DNA of 64,000 nt, taken from NCBI GenBank assembly GCA_018398765.1, contig JAHBMJ010003845.1, positions 22,964 through 86,963 of the forward strand, given 5' to 3'. The notes under the pieces are model-generated. The model saw only the letters and a program-made list of their open reading frames with translations. It was not told the origin of the DNA and ran no database searches. The stretch is from Chromera velia (Eukaryota > Sar > Chromeraceae). Made by a program: the position numbers and the translations under genes. This document shows, one piece after another, positions 23,434 to 35,800 of this stretch. Position 1 is the first letter of the stretch. The number at the start of each line of letters is the position of its first letter.

Positions 23434-23995
23434 CATAGCCGTCTTGCTGAAGCCTTGCTGTGTCAAGAGGAAATGGATGCAAATTCCATCTGTTGGGCAC
23501 ATGTACGCGTAATGGGGTCGGGTCAAGAAAACCCAAATACAGGAGTGAGGAGAAGACACAAGAGCCGATAGATCAATCTCCCCTCCCTCCGCATACTCTA
23601 TCTATCTATCTATCTGTCTGTCTGTCTATCTATATTTTTTCTTGATGGATGGATGGATTGCTTGCACACATTTGACTGCACTATGGATTCTTTTGTTTGA
23701 ATGGCAGGGAAGTAGTGAGGGTCCGTGCGGTGTGCGGCAGTTGGGCACGTACACTCTTCCCGTACGTCCATCTGATTTTTTCGTCGAAGTCGGGGACCTG
23801 TCTCTACGGGTCGCCGGATCCCCCGATTCCTTCCATCTGGGTTCCTTTTCCTTTCCTTCCTCTTCCTTGGAGCGGTTGGGGGCGTGCACCGTCTCCGAAA
23901 AGGGGGGTGGGGGGTGGGGGAGTGAGAGCGTCCGAAAAAAACTCTCTGAAAATAGAAGCGACCGATTGAATCAATTGGCGGAGAAGAAAGGGTAG
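19372..23995 (+). CDS. Low-complexity charged protein of unknown function, six exons
   Basis: Family not recognised. Proposed exons are 19372-19387, 19494-19888, 20242-20472, 20986-21309, 21666-22586 and 23708-23995, giving about 724 residues. Phases agree at every junction; all but the first intron are phase 0. The 16-base first exon (MLYSA plus one base) joins in frame to [14 protein letters not shown] and is the least certain. Exon 2 is Pro/Gln/His-rich. Exon 3 contains a clear amphipathic coiled coil ([20 protein letters not shown]). Exon 4 has a Lys/Glu-rich helix ([17 protein letters not shown]). Exon 5 is Ser/Pro/Thr/Lys-rich and probably disordered. The last exon encodes a more globular-looking segment ([20 protein letters not shown]). 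The GTG TGA after CAG at 22586 is taken as a donor; if it is instead a stop, the gene ends at 22592. Confidence 0.6.
20811..20936. repeat. (CT)n(GT)n/(GC) compound microsatellite
   Basis: CT then GT repeats with CGCG alternation, all alternating purine-pyrimidine over about 100 bp, in the intron before exon 20986. Z-DNA potential is inferred from composition. Confidence 0.85.
23355..23660. repeat. (CA)n(GA)n and (TATC)/(TGTC)n microsatellites
   Basis: A CA/GA compound tract (23355-23432) and a TATC/TGTC tract followed by GGAT iterations (23596-23660), both within the last intron of the preceding gene. Confidence 0.85.
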
Positions 23996-25568
23996 TCAGC
24001 GCACTAGATGACCTGCCAACTGGACAGAATTAAAGACAGATGGAGAGGAAAACAGGGTGGTCCTTCTGGATGCCCTCCTTCTCGCTCTCTCTGCCTCTAC
24101 GCGCCAGGTAATTTGGAAATGGCTTTGAAATGCAGGGAGGAGAGAAAGGAAAGGACCAGATAGGGACAGAAGGGGAAAGACAGTCCCAGCAGGATCGCGC
24201 GTAGAAGAGGATGCGAGAGAGAGAGACGATTGGATGGATGGAGGGATTGTTGCATGTTGTGCCACTGCATGTGCTGTCTTGACAACTTTGTCGTTGAAAT
24301 TCACAAAAGGCTCTTCTTCGTGGACGGTCTTGCAGGGCCGTTCCCTCCTTCTCTCTCGTTCAGCATGGCTAGTGGGAGACGCAGAAAGAAATCGTTCCTT
24401 CCTTCCTTTGTTGCTGTTGTTGTAGCCTTTGTCAGAATCTTTCTTTCTTCGTTCCTTTTCTGTCCTCCAGCTTCTTTCATGCATGCACTGTTCTCTTCAT
24501 CAATCGTCTCTCTCTTCCAACCCTCTTCACCAATTAATGATCGACACGCCACCGCACATTGAGGGTCCATGCAACGTCTCCTAGCTCTATTTGCAAGGGC
24601 CGGGTGTCTCTCTACCGACACAAAACGACCGTCCTGCTCTTTTCCGTTGAGCTCGGTCTTCGTTCTTCCTTTCTTGCCCTTTTCTTTCTCTGCCCTGGGT
24701 GAGTGGAGTCTATCCAGGCTTTGACACTCGCAGCCTTGTTGTCCGGGGCTCGATCGAAACTCTGACCAAACACATTTTGGGCGCACTGCGGAGCCTTAAT
24801 CAAATGGCAGAAGCGAGGCATGCAGCTCTGCATGCATGCATGCGGACCCGGGACTCCTTCATGCGGTCCTAGGAGTGGTCTTTACTAGGGTCTTTACGAC
24901 TCTTTAGGTAGTTAGTTAGTTCAGTTTATGACCCCATAGAGAACTAACTAACTAACTAAATTAACTAAACAGATATTGGGGTCAGATAATTGGACATTAG
25001 ATTGTGACCCGCGTTTGCACCCTAGCTGCCTCCCCCCTGCCAAGCAACGTGACTTCATCAAACTTTTTTCAAACGTACACCAAACTAAACTGGACTAAAC
25101 TAAACTTTAGAGTCTAAACTAAACTTCCTTAAACTTCAGACTACGTTACGGCACAAGTTGCCGCACAACTAGTTTAGTTCACAATTTAGTTAGTTAGTTT
25201 AGCTTTGCTTAGGCTTCGCTCAGGGCTTTGCTCGGGCTGCAGCGGTGCGACGCTGGAGAAAGCAGTTCAAACTTTGGAAGCGGTCTGAAAAAGCAACCTT
25301 TCTGAATGACAGCAAGCGTGCAAGCCATCTCCATCAACTCAAGTCGCTCAGAGCTATTAACGATGCGCTTTCTTGCCACAGCCTACAGAAGTAGTAGGCC
25401 CACAGATCAACTCAGCTTTGCATCGATTTTTATTGGTCCGTGGGGAAACGGCCTGAGAGCAACTACGAGAGACAGTTTAATTGCCTCCTTGCTCGTGGAA
25501 CAACCAGTTTAGCTCGACAATTGGCATCCATCGTTCGATAGGGAAGCAAGTCTCACTTCCACACGATA
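23996..25568. other. Intergenic region with decayed LINE-like coding remnant
   Basis: No intact gene seen. 24900-24970 and 25080-25200 carry AACTAACTAACTAAA and AGTTAGTTAG iterations in both orientations. From about 25250 to 25545 a plus-strand frame broken by paired stops reads like a retroelement fragment (FKLWKRSEKATFLNDSKR ... LLARGTTSLARQLASIVR). The retroelement reading is weak. Confidence 0.35.
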
Positions 25569-25837
25569 TCCCTAATGAATTGGGAGTTGAATTGGGCGTC
25601 GAATTGGTAGTACTACCAATTTTTTACCGCCAGTAACTCCCAATTTTAAAAAATTGGTACCTAGTCTAGTGAAAGAAGTACATGGAGTTTGAAGCTAAAA
25701 TTTTGTGTACGGCCCACAGTACGGGCTAGACAGGGGCTCACTAGTCTCTAGCTGCAGCCATTAGACTCTAATTCATTACTAGAAACAAATTCTATGAACA
25801 CTTAGAGTCACCTAAAAATTGGGAGTTACCAATTTTT
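25569..25837 (+). repeat. Left terminal inverted repeat of the TA-flanked element
   Basis: This matches the reverse complement of 27012-27280 over its full length with scattered substitutions. It includes the segment TAGACAGGGGCTCACTAGTC and the 20-base palindrome. Weaker similarity with further AATTGGTAGT words continues inward to about 25905. Confidence 0.85.
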
Positions 25838-26120
25838 AAATAAGAATTTTTTAGGACCGCCGAAAAAAAAATTGGTAGTATAAAAAAAAAAAAATGGGAG
25901 TCAACTTAAAACTTTTGTTTTGTGTGTCATAGTGCACCGCTAACGCAATGTAAAACAGACAGTGGACAGTTCTACATAAGCTGCACGTACCAGTATAAAA
26001 AACAGAGCGAAAATCGATCCAATTAACCATGTAAGCCTACTAGAATTCATAATCCCTCCATATGCCGGACAGTGGCTGCTGATCTTTGTTCAGATCATGC
26101 CCTTCTCTCCCGAACATCTC

Positions 26121-26453
26121 CTACTTAGTGGTTTCCAGACGCCTTAAATGGAGATTATATTCCTTCTTCTTCTCCTCTGACAGATTAAATTTTGGGGGGG
26201 GGACAACATGGGTATACTGAAAAACGACTAAGGAATCATCTGGAAAAATTCTGATGTCTGCCTTTTTTCTATGATCATCTGTGAGCTCTTTCAGCTCCAA
26301 AATCTTCATGATAAACTTGACATCTGAAAACATCGCATGAGTGATGTTCAGCTCTCTCCCCACAGCGAATCTCTCCCGAAGCTCGGTGGGGATGACAAAT
26401 CCATCCTTGTCCATTTCCTTTGACCTCTCCCTCTGTCGGCTTTGTACGACCAT
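26121..26453 (-). CDS. Small ORF inside the TIR element, unknown
   Basis: A 110-codon ATG-initiated frame reading toward the left arm. It contains a charged, helix-prone segment (IMKILELKELTDDHRKKAD) and ends Arg/Leu/Thr-Lys. No family recognised. Its position, divergent from the plus-strand transposase-like frame, suggests an element-encoded accessory or a fragment of a longer decayed ORF. Confidence 0.35.
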   Translation of the reverse strand: MVVQSRQRERSKEMDKDGFVIPTELRERFAVGRELNITHAMFSDVKFIMKILELKELTDDHRKKADIRIFPDDSLVVFQYTHVVPPPKFNLSEEKKKEYNLHLRRLETTK

Positions 26454-26556
26454 GGTTGCAGAGCGCTGGGGAGGAGGGGAGCGCTGACAAGAACTTTCAT
26501 TTTTCGATTTCTTCTTTTTCTTTTGTTCTTTCCCTTTTTTGGCAGTACCTTTTTTG

Positions 26557-26827
26557 CAAGTCTTATGGGTGGGTGGTCTCGAAGACTCACTTCTACTCGC
26601 ACTTCCCGGTGTGGATCCACCGGTTTGGGGGGTTGAACACAGCGAAATGCTACAGTTTTGAATCGTATCATAAGAAGGTTTGCAAACGTTTTATCCTACA
26701 GGGGGGACGTTATTCATATGATCGTTTTATTCTGGAAGATCTGGTTTTTGCATGGTTGTGCAAGAGAAAGAAAGCCATGCAAGCATATTTTGCCGATGTG
26801 TCACGCCGGGAGGGACTTCGAGTATGA
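26557..26827 (+). pseudogene. Transposase C-terminal fragment (Tnp2/DUF4218-like)
   Basis: The frame SKTHFYSHFPVWIHRFGGL followed by CYSFESYHKKVCKRFI resembles the conserved THYLLHYP...IRRFGPL...FRFEAKH block I recall from Tnp2-type transposases. It runs to a stop at 26827, about 185 bp short of the right arm. No complete catalytic domain is present upstream, so it is a remnant. The match rests on short motifs. Confidence 0.4.
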
Positions 26828-27011
26828 ATAACACTATAAAACTATACAAAACTTATGGATTTATAAAGTTTTGTACAACCGCAACACTGTTCTATTACAG
26901 CGTTCTTTCTTTCCATATATATTTTACTTTCTAGGAGAAGTTATAAAATTGGTAGTCCCCCAAAAAAAATTGGGTGTTGATTTTCTTAAAAATTAGTAGT
27001 TAGTCCTAGAA

Positions 27012-27280
27012 AAAAATTGGTAACTCCCAATTTTTAGGTGACTCTAAGTGTTCATAAAATTTATTCCTAGTAATGAATTAGAGTCTAATGATTGCGGCTA
27101 GAGACTAGTGAGCCCCTGTCTAGCCCGTACTGTGGGCTGTACATAAAATTTTAGCTTCAAACTCCATGTACTTCTTTCACTAGACTAGGTACCAATTTTT
27201 CAAAATTGGGAGTTACTGGCGGTAGAAAATTGGTAGTACTACCAATTCGATGCCCAATTCAACTCCCAATTCATTAGAGA
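27012..27280 (-). repeat. Right terminal inverted repeat of the TA-flanked element
   Basis: Inverted counterpart of the left arm, ending ...CATTAGAGA followed by the flanking TA. Confidence 0.85.
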
Positions 27281-27282
27281 TA

Positions 27283-28932
27283 TGCCGTCCTAAAACTTTT
27301 TGGCCAGGAAGAAGACAGCGCTTGCATTTGAGAAGGAAGATGGGGAAAGATGAAGAAGGAGACGGGAAACAGTTTTAGTAGTTCCGTGAACCTGCCTGGG
27401 GAACAGACGCCAGTTTTTAAGGGTTCCTCACCGACCTGCAGTTGGACAGCACAAGCAGTCGGCACGCATGCGTGCCAATTATGAAAAACTGGCGACGGGG
27501 TCAGACGGATGAGGTTTTCTCCCTTTTTGGGAAGTGGATCGCTGGATGGGGATCAAGCCAAGCCAGGCTACCATTTTTCTAGACCGTTTTTACCCATCTC
27601 CTCAGCTGTCTCCATCATTCTACCACCGTCTACCTCAGAACAGGCAAGGCCAAAAGGAGCTTTAGGGCGAGATATGAAGATGAAAGGGCATAATCCTAGG
27701 CGCAATCTAGTCTAGCCTATCAGAATGAAGTTCTCTGGCTCTTCTTTTCTGATTGAGCTAGATTTCGGTAGAAAGAGGACAAAGCTACGCGTTCCTTGTG
27801 ATGATGTAAGACCACTCTGCTTTACCGTAGAAATTCAGTCAGTGGCTGTCACGGAAAAACCGTTCTTGCCTGTGTTATCTTCCTTCATGGGAGAGGGCTG
27901 CCCTAGCAGTGTGTCCAGCTGCGCATCGAACCTGCCGAACGTCAGACGCCCATTTATGGGCCGATGGCGATGGTGAATGATGATGATAATGATGATAGTT
28001 TAGCTTGACAGGAAAATATGAACTAACTAAAGACTACGTCTAGATGTGGTCTTACGAAACCTGTGAAAACTAACAGGACTGCGATCATTCACTAATCTCA
28101 TTCATTATTATTCATCATCATCATCATACGCTATCACCGTCGGCCTACCATCAGGCGTCTAGCATTCGGCGGCAACGCACGAGGCAGTTTGGTTCTTTGC
28201 AACAGCAGTTCACTTTAGAGTTCACTTTCATTTATACTTACTTCCTATTACACCATGTAATGACTAGGCTCATGTACTAAAGAGGGATAAGAGTAATAAC
28301 GAGGGCCCATTGAGAGGCTAGAACATACTAAAATACTTGATTTTCGAGATACTATTAATTTAGGTTATGTAAGTCATCTTACTAAAATAATAATAAATTA
28401 ATGTGTATTGCATGAAGTCCTTTACAAAACTGGGTGAAATTAATCCCTAGGGAATTTAGTGGAATTTGATAGAACTACTGAACTATAGTGATAGAATTTA
28501 CTTTTAGAATTTAGTTGACTTTACCGTGGAATCTGCTTCAAGTTGTCTAGATTCCAGTATCATTCCACTAAATTCTATAAACTTCAGAGCCGTATTTTTT
28601 ACAATCTAGAAAGAGTTGGAAGCTGAAATTGACAGTGCTTATAGAGCTTTATAAGATGTTGTTAAGTGAAGGTCCATCATTTAACAACCTGCGTTGCGTG
28701 TCGTGACTTGCCGAACGCTAGACGCCTATGACGGGCCGATGGCGATGGCCCAGGCGTATGATGATGATGAATCGTTGATGATGAAGATTGTGAATGACCA
28801 ATATGATTCAGATGTGATTCATGTATGCATGTGAATCAAATGGATTGAATAATCAAGTCTAGAATCAAGTGAAAGAATTTTACCCAGAATTATTACAATC
28901 AACAAATCACTCATTCTACGATTTGGGGCCGG
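27283..28932. other. AT-rich intergenic DNA with dispersed retroelement tails
   Basis: No gene supported. Three copies of a dispersed tail motif lie here: 27936-28003 (+), 28101-28175 (-) and 28711-28785 (+). Each has a CCGAACGYYAGACGCC-like core, a GGCCGATGGCGATGG-like core and then ATGATGATG. About 28200-28700 is AT-rich with AGAATTTAGT-like words. Confidence 0.5.
27936..28003 (+). repeat. Dispersed retroelement 3' tail ending in (GAT)n, copy
   Basis: Contains GAACGTCAGACGCCC, GGGCCGATGGCGATGG and an ATGATGATGATAATGATGAT tail. Same family as 15113-15145, 28711-28785 and, inverted, 28101-28175. Confidence 0.6.
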
Positions 28933-29913
28933 TTATTCCTCTTCCCCTGGTGATGACTCTTCAAATTCATCGTCATCAAAGTCTCCTTCCCCGTCTCCAT
29001 CGAAGTCGTCCATATCATCGTCACAGTCGTCGTCGTCGTCTGAAGCGTCCATGTCGTCATCCGAAATCTCTTCATCACCCGCCCCAGTGTGCCCGTCTTC
29101 CCCCTCATCTTCCTCCTCACATAACCCCTCTAGGTCCCCCCCAGACGCCCATGTAAGAAAACGTTTGAGAGAAACCTTGCGCACCCTGCGCCCCTCTCGA
29201 TATATTTCTTCCACGCGACTATTTGCGGACGCCTCTGCTCCATTCCCAGGGTCTCCTTCTCCTCCAGAAACCTCTCTTTCCCCCTCCTTACGACTCGAGG
29301 CGGCAAGCACCGCAGAGAGACCGTCAGAGACCACCGCAGCCTGCACTTAGATGAAAAATGAATATCAATACAAATCTCATAAAATCTTCGTGTAATGTGA
29401 CAAAAATTCCGAAAGCGCAGCAATGTGCATGTACAGGACAACCGAGTTGGACTTTCGAAAGATGACTTAGCAAGGCGCATGCATTTTCCTTCTATTTTCA
29501 AATCATTCAAAAGACTCGGGAACGGAACCCAACAAAGCGAGCTACGTTGGCAGAAAAAAAAAAAGCAACGGACGGACGGACCTTCTGCTTGCTTGTGGTC
29601 ACTGCCAGGGAGGCCCCTATCGCAAGCCCGTCGGGGCTGACGGGAAAAGAGAGGAACCGGGGGAGGAATTGTCGGGCCGCCGCTCTCACGTCGTCTTCCG
29701 TTGTCTCCGCAATCTGCACACAGGCAGGTGACATGGGAAGGAAGGTGTTGTACAAACATACAAAAAAACTGTCTACACCCACATCTGGCGATAAAGTTTT
29801 TCTGTGCATGTGATGTGTACACATGGAACGATGTGAGAGCATGCAAATATGCGTCAGAGATGTTTGCGTTCTTCATTACTTGTACGTAGGCGTACACACG
29901 TATCTATAAATAA

Positions 29914-29954
<41 letters not shown>

Positions 29955-32826
29955 GGGGGATTCAGAGGCCTTACTTCGACTTCGCCATGGTCTGCGCCAT
30001 CTGCAGTGAGGAAGGGGTGCAGACAGGCAGGCAGGCAGGCGGGCAGGCGGGCGGAGAAGCACCCAATTGATCCATTATCTTTTCGGATCTGACATCGATA
30101 CAAGAATACGTACAGAGAGAAAAAGAGCAGTAAGGAGAGAGAAAATCGACGTCGGGGGGGTGGAAACAGTCATGCAGCTTACCTACCCACCCTGGTGATC
30201 ATATCCCGATTGTACTGAGGGCCTACGCCCCTAAGGGAAGCTCTCAGTTGGTCCGCAGCTGCTGCAGACAAAGTCTCACCCCGGCTGCAGATGAAGAGGG
30301 AGAAGGGGAAGGGAACATTGGAGAAAGGTGCACAGAGGAGATCCACGTAAGAATCCAAAACATGTGATCAGGCACTTGCGCTCCCGAGGAAGAACGATAC
30401 GTGTTATGCTCACTGCAAAAAACACAACACTGCCTGCATCCAGAGAAACGTTGCCATACGGTAAACCGTCCAGCTTCGTACCTGATGACTGAGAAGAGTG
30501 CAGAACTCTTGGCTGCCTCGATCTCAGCAGGCTCCAGCGGACGCTGTCCCGTCGCGATTGCACGAAAACACTCGAGGGACCTTTCAAGTCCCTGAAGGCA
30601 ATCAGGCAGGCAGGCAGGCAGAAAGGGAGGGAGGGGCAGAGGGAGGCGCACACACACAAACATTCAAGGACAGAAACGCAATTTCGTATTTTGCATCGTC
30701 AAACTTCACATGTACGTGCACATTGTTGAAAGGCTGGCAGCACGGATCCCGCGATCCGATTCATTTTCTTTTCTATCATGAACACAACAGATGTTTTACC
30801 TTTACCCGTCTTGACCCGGCGCTCGATACATTATGTGGTCTTTGCTGAGGTAGAATCCTCAGAAATCACTTTTGTGCACGCATGTTTTTGCCGTCTCTTG
30901 CTCCCCCTCCCTCTGTCTTTTCTGCCCCTTCCTCACCTGAGGATCTCTCTGTCGTTGCGCTTTTGCACAGATTCATGTCTCTTTTTTTGTTTGTCTTTTT
31001 TCCTTCCGTCGCTTCAAGTCGTTTTGCACACCCTCAATTCAATTCACCTGTGTGTCTGCATGTCTCTATTTCTATCTTTAGCTCTTTCCTTCTGGGCATC
31101 CTGCTGTTCGTGATTGCTTTGGGACATTTTTGCTTTTCTTTCTCGTCACGGTGGGTGCCCGACCGAAAACTTTCATTGAAAGCGGCCGTCCACACGTCTG
31201 GCAATCAACTTGGTCCACCGACTTCTTCTACGCACCTTCACTGCATCCGTCGCAGGGCTGAGAGAAAGACAGAGCTCCTCGCTGCCTCTGTACATGATTA
31301 AGTCGCACCCATAGGCCAGACCTGTGCCACGTACCTCTCTGTAAAGCGGGCCTGCACAAAATTTTAGTCATGTGCCCGTCAACCATTCGCACGACAAGGA
31401 CCGTTTGCTGGGTCTTTCGGGAATTGATCGCACTTCTTCTACCACCTTGCAAGAAAGAACAGGGCCACATACGCACGCAACATGTGATTGAGCACATCTG
31501 ACTACGGAACACACTTCTTTCTTGTCAAACATGTGTGGGCCGCTGCAAACGTGGTCCTGCATACTGACTGACTGACTGACTGCTTGAGTGACTTGTATCG
31601 ACTTTATTGCCTCTGGCGGACCTTCAAATGCAGAGACGAGTTCGCACAGAACCATGAGAGGGATCTCCATCTGACCCATGAAGCCTCCCTCTTCCCCGGT
31701 GTCAACGCTCATCTGCAGAAACGAAGACTGCTCACTCGCAATACCCACAGTCACAGAATTTCCAAACGGAAGAAGTGGGTTCTCATCTGCTCCTGTCCCC
31801 TCCCCTTCCACTCCTTCTTCTCCTTTTGCTTTTGCCACTTTTGCATTCGGGTCTTTTCTTCTGCGCCTCCGAGCTCCGGGGAGACTCAGAGCATCTTTCA
31901 GCGTTCTCGAACTTCTGCGCGGTCTCTTTGAACTCTCCCCCTCTGTTCTGGATGACACCGCATCTGAGAGAAGAGACAGAAAGAGGGTCAGATTCTCTCC
32001 CTTTCCTTTCCCTTCCTTCCCCTCTTCTTCAAGTCCCATCAAATTCCCACTCAGGCTCACAGCCAAACGTGAAGGATCTCCAAACAACGACACGTAAAGA
32101 GCCCGCAGCTTTTCGGCCCACGGTTCAGGATTCTCCTTCGCTTCCCTGAGGACGCCCTCTTGCCGCGCGAGGCCGCAAACGTTCAAGGCAGAATCGGGGC
32201 CTTCTCTAAGGGAGTTCTCCAACTGCATGGATGCAGGCAGCAGAAACCAAGCACAAATCACGGCTGAAGACATACAGACAGACACACATGAATCCGTACG
32301 CACCTCCATACATGAATACAGTCATTCGTGCAGAAACATCCTCGTACAGTTTCTCTTCTCTGCCGCCTTTCCAGAGTGGCGCACGGCCCCTGCTTCTCCT
32401 CTTCGTCTTCCCCTTCGTCTTCCTCTTCTTTCTTTTCGTCTTACTCTTCGTCTTCTTCTCAAGTGCTTTTGTTCCGTTCGGTCACTTCCTCCCCTCCCTG
32501 CGACGCAAGCAGGCCCTATCGGTCGATCGGTCAGGCAGCATTCCCGCAGTTGATCCACTGAAGTGTTTGTGCAAGGGCTCTCGCCAGAAAGAAGCCCTCT
32601 TGCTGTCGTCTGTTGACGAGAAAAGAAAGCGGGAAAAGCGGGGAGAAGGCGAGAGAAAACGAACACGATTCTGACACAGACAACCCGACATACCTGGGAG
32701 AGCATAAATCGGCCAGAGCGTTTTTTCTTTGCGACCTGCATGAGAAAGGAGGGAGGGAAGCAAAGGACGATTCTCAAGTTCGTGAGTCCCTCTCGCTTTC
32801 TCCCGCCCCCCCCCTGTCTCTCTCCG

Positions 32827-32868
<42 letters not shown>

Positions 32869-35800
32869 CGCCCGGNGGGGGGGGGGGGGGTTCTAGCGAG
32901 GGAGGTTCCGGCAGTGAGAGTACGAATCGAGAGAACAAAAAGCCAGTTTGCTTCTTTCGTTTTTGCTTCTTTGGCTTCTTTCCATTTCGGACAAAAGAGA
33001 GAGTCGCCATTCCAATAATGCGAAGACACAGACAAGCGGACTTGCAGGCAAGAGGCAGACACATTATAGCCATGTTCCTTCGAAGAAACAGACAGTCGGA
33101 AAGAGAGACGACGGAGCACACAGAGACACAGGCAAATCGGCGGACACATTAGTGCAGAAACCGGCAGAGGTATAGATGGATGCATGGATGGATGGATGGA
33201 TGGACAGCCAAAAACGAGGATGCCGACCCCTCTCCTCTCTCTGCCCAGCCCCCACACACCTGATTCAGGAGTGTTGTAGCAACCACCTTCACCCTTTCTG
33301 GGGTGATCTGCACGCCCTTCATGAGAGAGGCGAGGAGGTCGAAGGCGAGTGCGAAGTTTTGGACTGAAGCCGTGAGAGAGAGGAACACGGCTTCTGGATT
33401 CTCCCCCGGTCTGAAGTTTGCGGCAGAGGACCCTATGGTTGAAGAGAAGTCCGTGAGGTCTCTGTCCAATAATTGGGTAAATTCGTCAAAGCTCAAAGGG
33501 GGTCTGTCAGAGGCAGCAGATAACACAGAAGAATCACCCGTGCGTGTCCACATTTGTACTCCCGACTCAAAAAGAAGCTCTGAGAGGAGAAAGAGGCCAG
33601 AGAGGTCTTCGGAGGAAATATCGGTAGGCGATCGGGCAATTACCTGCAAGGGGGGGGAGAGATAGGACACGTGAGGAGCACCTATGCTGAGCCTCTGAAA
33701 CGCACAGCTACGGAAGGATCTGCTTATGTGATTTGATACCGCCAAATGATACGCATCCGCGGGAGGCAAGGGAAAGGGCAAAGGGATAGTCGTACAAAGA
33801 GACGGCATCATGATGCATGAGCCTTTGGTGGATGGACCCCAAACAAACGTTGCATCTATCCGTCGAGCATTCAGGTTTGCCATCAGACGCATGGCAGGAG
33901 AGAAACAGAGAGAAAAGAGCGAGCGAAATCGACCAAACTCACCCCCAGTGTCACAAACTCGGACTCAAAATTCGCCAAGTGAACATGGAGAGGGAGTCCC
34001 CTCAACGCATCTTTAGCACTGTCCGACAAAAATGCCCCCCCCTGCTCCCCCTCTCCTCCCAGATTGTTGAAAATGTCCAAAGCCAGCGGCTTCACACTGG
34101 AAACAGGGGCCAGAGGGACTTTGTCGACAACTTCTTCGGGGGCCTTCTCTGCCTGTTGCTCCTTGATTCTCTCAAGCCTTCTTGCCAAGGCCTTCCTCCC
34201 ATCTGCCCCCAAAGTCTCTCTATTGCTCTCTTTCCGATCTTTTTCCTCCGCCGCGAGGCGCTTGGCAAGGGATGCAGAGGGTGCGCAGCGCACCTGCAAC
34301 AGACAATATGCAGCAAGTATGATCGATTTCTTTGAGGGTACTGTTTTACATGCCTACATACAATGTACACCATCTGTACGAACATGCCTACATACAATGT
34401 ACACCATCTGTACGACATGCCTACATACAATGTACACCATCTGTACGAACATGCCTACATACAATGTACACCATCTGTACGAACATGCCTACATACAATG
34501 TACACCATCTGTACGAACATGCCTACATACAATGTACACCATCTGTACGACATGCCCATATACAATGTACACCATCTGTACGACATGCCTACATACAATG
34601 TACACCATCTGTACCAACATGCCTACATACAATGTACACCATCTGTACGACATCCAGACCGGCAGAGAGATGCAGCGCCTACTCTCTGAGAGTGTCGACG
34701 AAAAGACCATGAGCGTGACAGGTTTGACATTACAGAAGAAAAGTGCACTAGAGAGAAGATCCATGCCCCTTTTTTCTGCTCATACGCAAAGAAGGAAGGA
34801 AGGAAGGAAGGAAGGAAGGAAGGAGAGACTCGATCACGCACCTACCTACCTCTACTCTGGGCGAGTCAACAAAGAGACGTCTGACGAGAGCCTTCCACTC
34901 GTCTTCGTCCATTTTCAGAAGCTCTTCGTATCTGCAGTCAGTCACGCACTCAGTCAGTCAGTCGTGCACTCACGTTGGCACCCGCGGATCCGTTTGACTT
35001 AGGAAATGCCACAGAGGTTTTCTTTTCCCTGAACAACACTTCGACAATGTCGACGGACTGACCGACTGAATGACTGAGACCGAGCTCCCACCCAGCAAAC
35101 ATCCCAAGCCCCCCCACGCACCCCGACTCTTTTCCTTCGAACCATTTTCTCACACTATATTAGTGTGTCACTACTAAAGCCGCTCCAAAGCCAACTGAAA
35201 TCTGCCTACCTCCCCTCCGCTCCCCTTTCTGACCTCTCTTTCCAAGAGAACATCTTCGACAGCCCCTCTCCCCCGTCCTCGCCCTGACTCTCTGAGTAAG
35301 CCGCGTGCTCAACGACTAGGGTCGCCACAGTCTCGTGAGGGTCTTCCTCGAATTCCCTCGCACACTGGAGGTGCTCTCTGCAGAAAGAGAGACAGAAAAA
35401 AAGAAAAAGACCGAGAAAGGGAGAGACGGCACGCAGGAATACAAACGAACAGAAAGACCAACAAAAAAGATCCACAACTTGCTTTAAGTTCTTTGTTCCC
35501 TGTTTCTCTCATACACGATACGCGGGGGCATAAGCAATTAAGGCAAAAAGCGGCAAAGCGACCCCCTCCCCGGTCCTTCCCACCCACCTCTGCACAATCG
35601 CTCTCATTCGTTCCATGTCAATCCCCTCAGTGCAAAGGCCCTCGATGAGTCCCATTGCAACACCCCCCGCCTCGGAAAGTTTCTCCGTGGGGACATCCTC
35701 CAAATCCAAAAGGAAACAAGTACTCAAAAAAGCCTCAGAAGAGAAATCAGCACCTGCATGAACGCACACACACAAAAATCTCATGTAGACGCGTACACTC

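Larger units (their letters stand above)
25569..27280. mobile_element. 1.7 kb DNA transposon remnant with 269-bp terminal inverted repeats
   Basis: Left 25569-25837 and right 27012-27280 are near-identical inverted copies, starting TCCCTAATGAATTGGG and TCTCTAATGAATTGGG. Both ends are flanked by TA (25567-25568 and 27281-27282), consistent with a two-base TA target duplication. Each arm contains the perfect 20-base palindrome AATTGGTAGTACTACCAATT near its outer end. Inside, two divergent open frames point outwards from about 26500. Long TIRs with a TA duplication fit a cut-and-paste element; I cannot name the superfamily with confidence. Confidence 0.85.

Noticed and set aside
29977-30002. Extra small M16 exon reading MAQTMAKS
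   Set aside because: It has CAG before and GT after, but including it shifts frame into the next exon. Direct joining of 30191 to 29713 gives the conserved [20 protein letters not shown]-like sequence without a gap.
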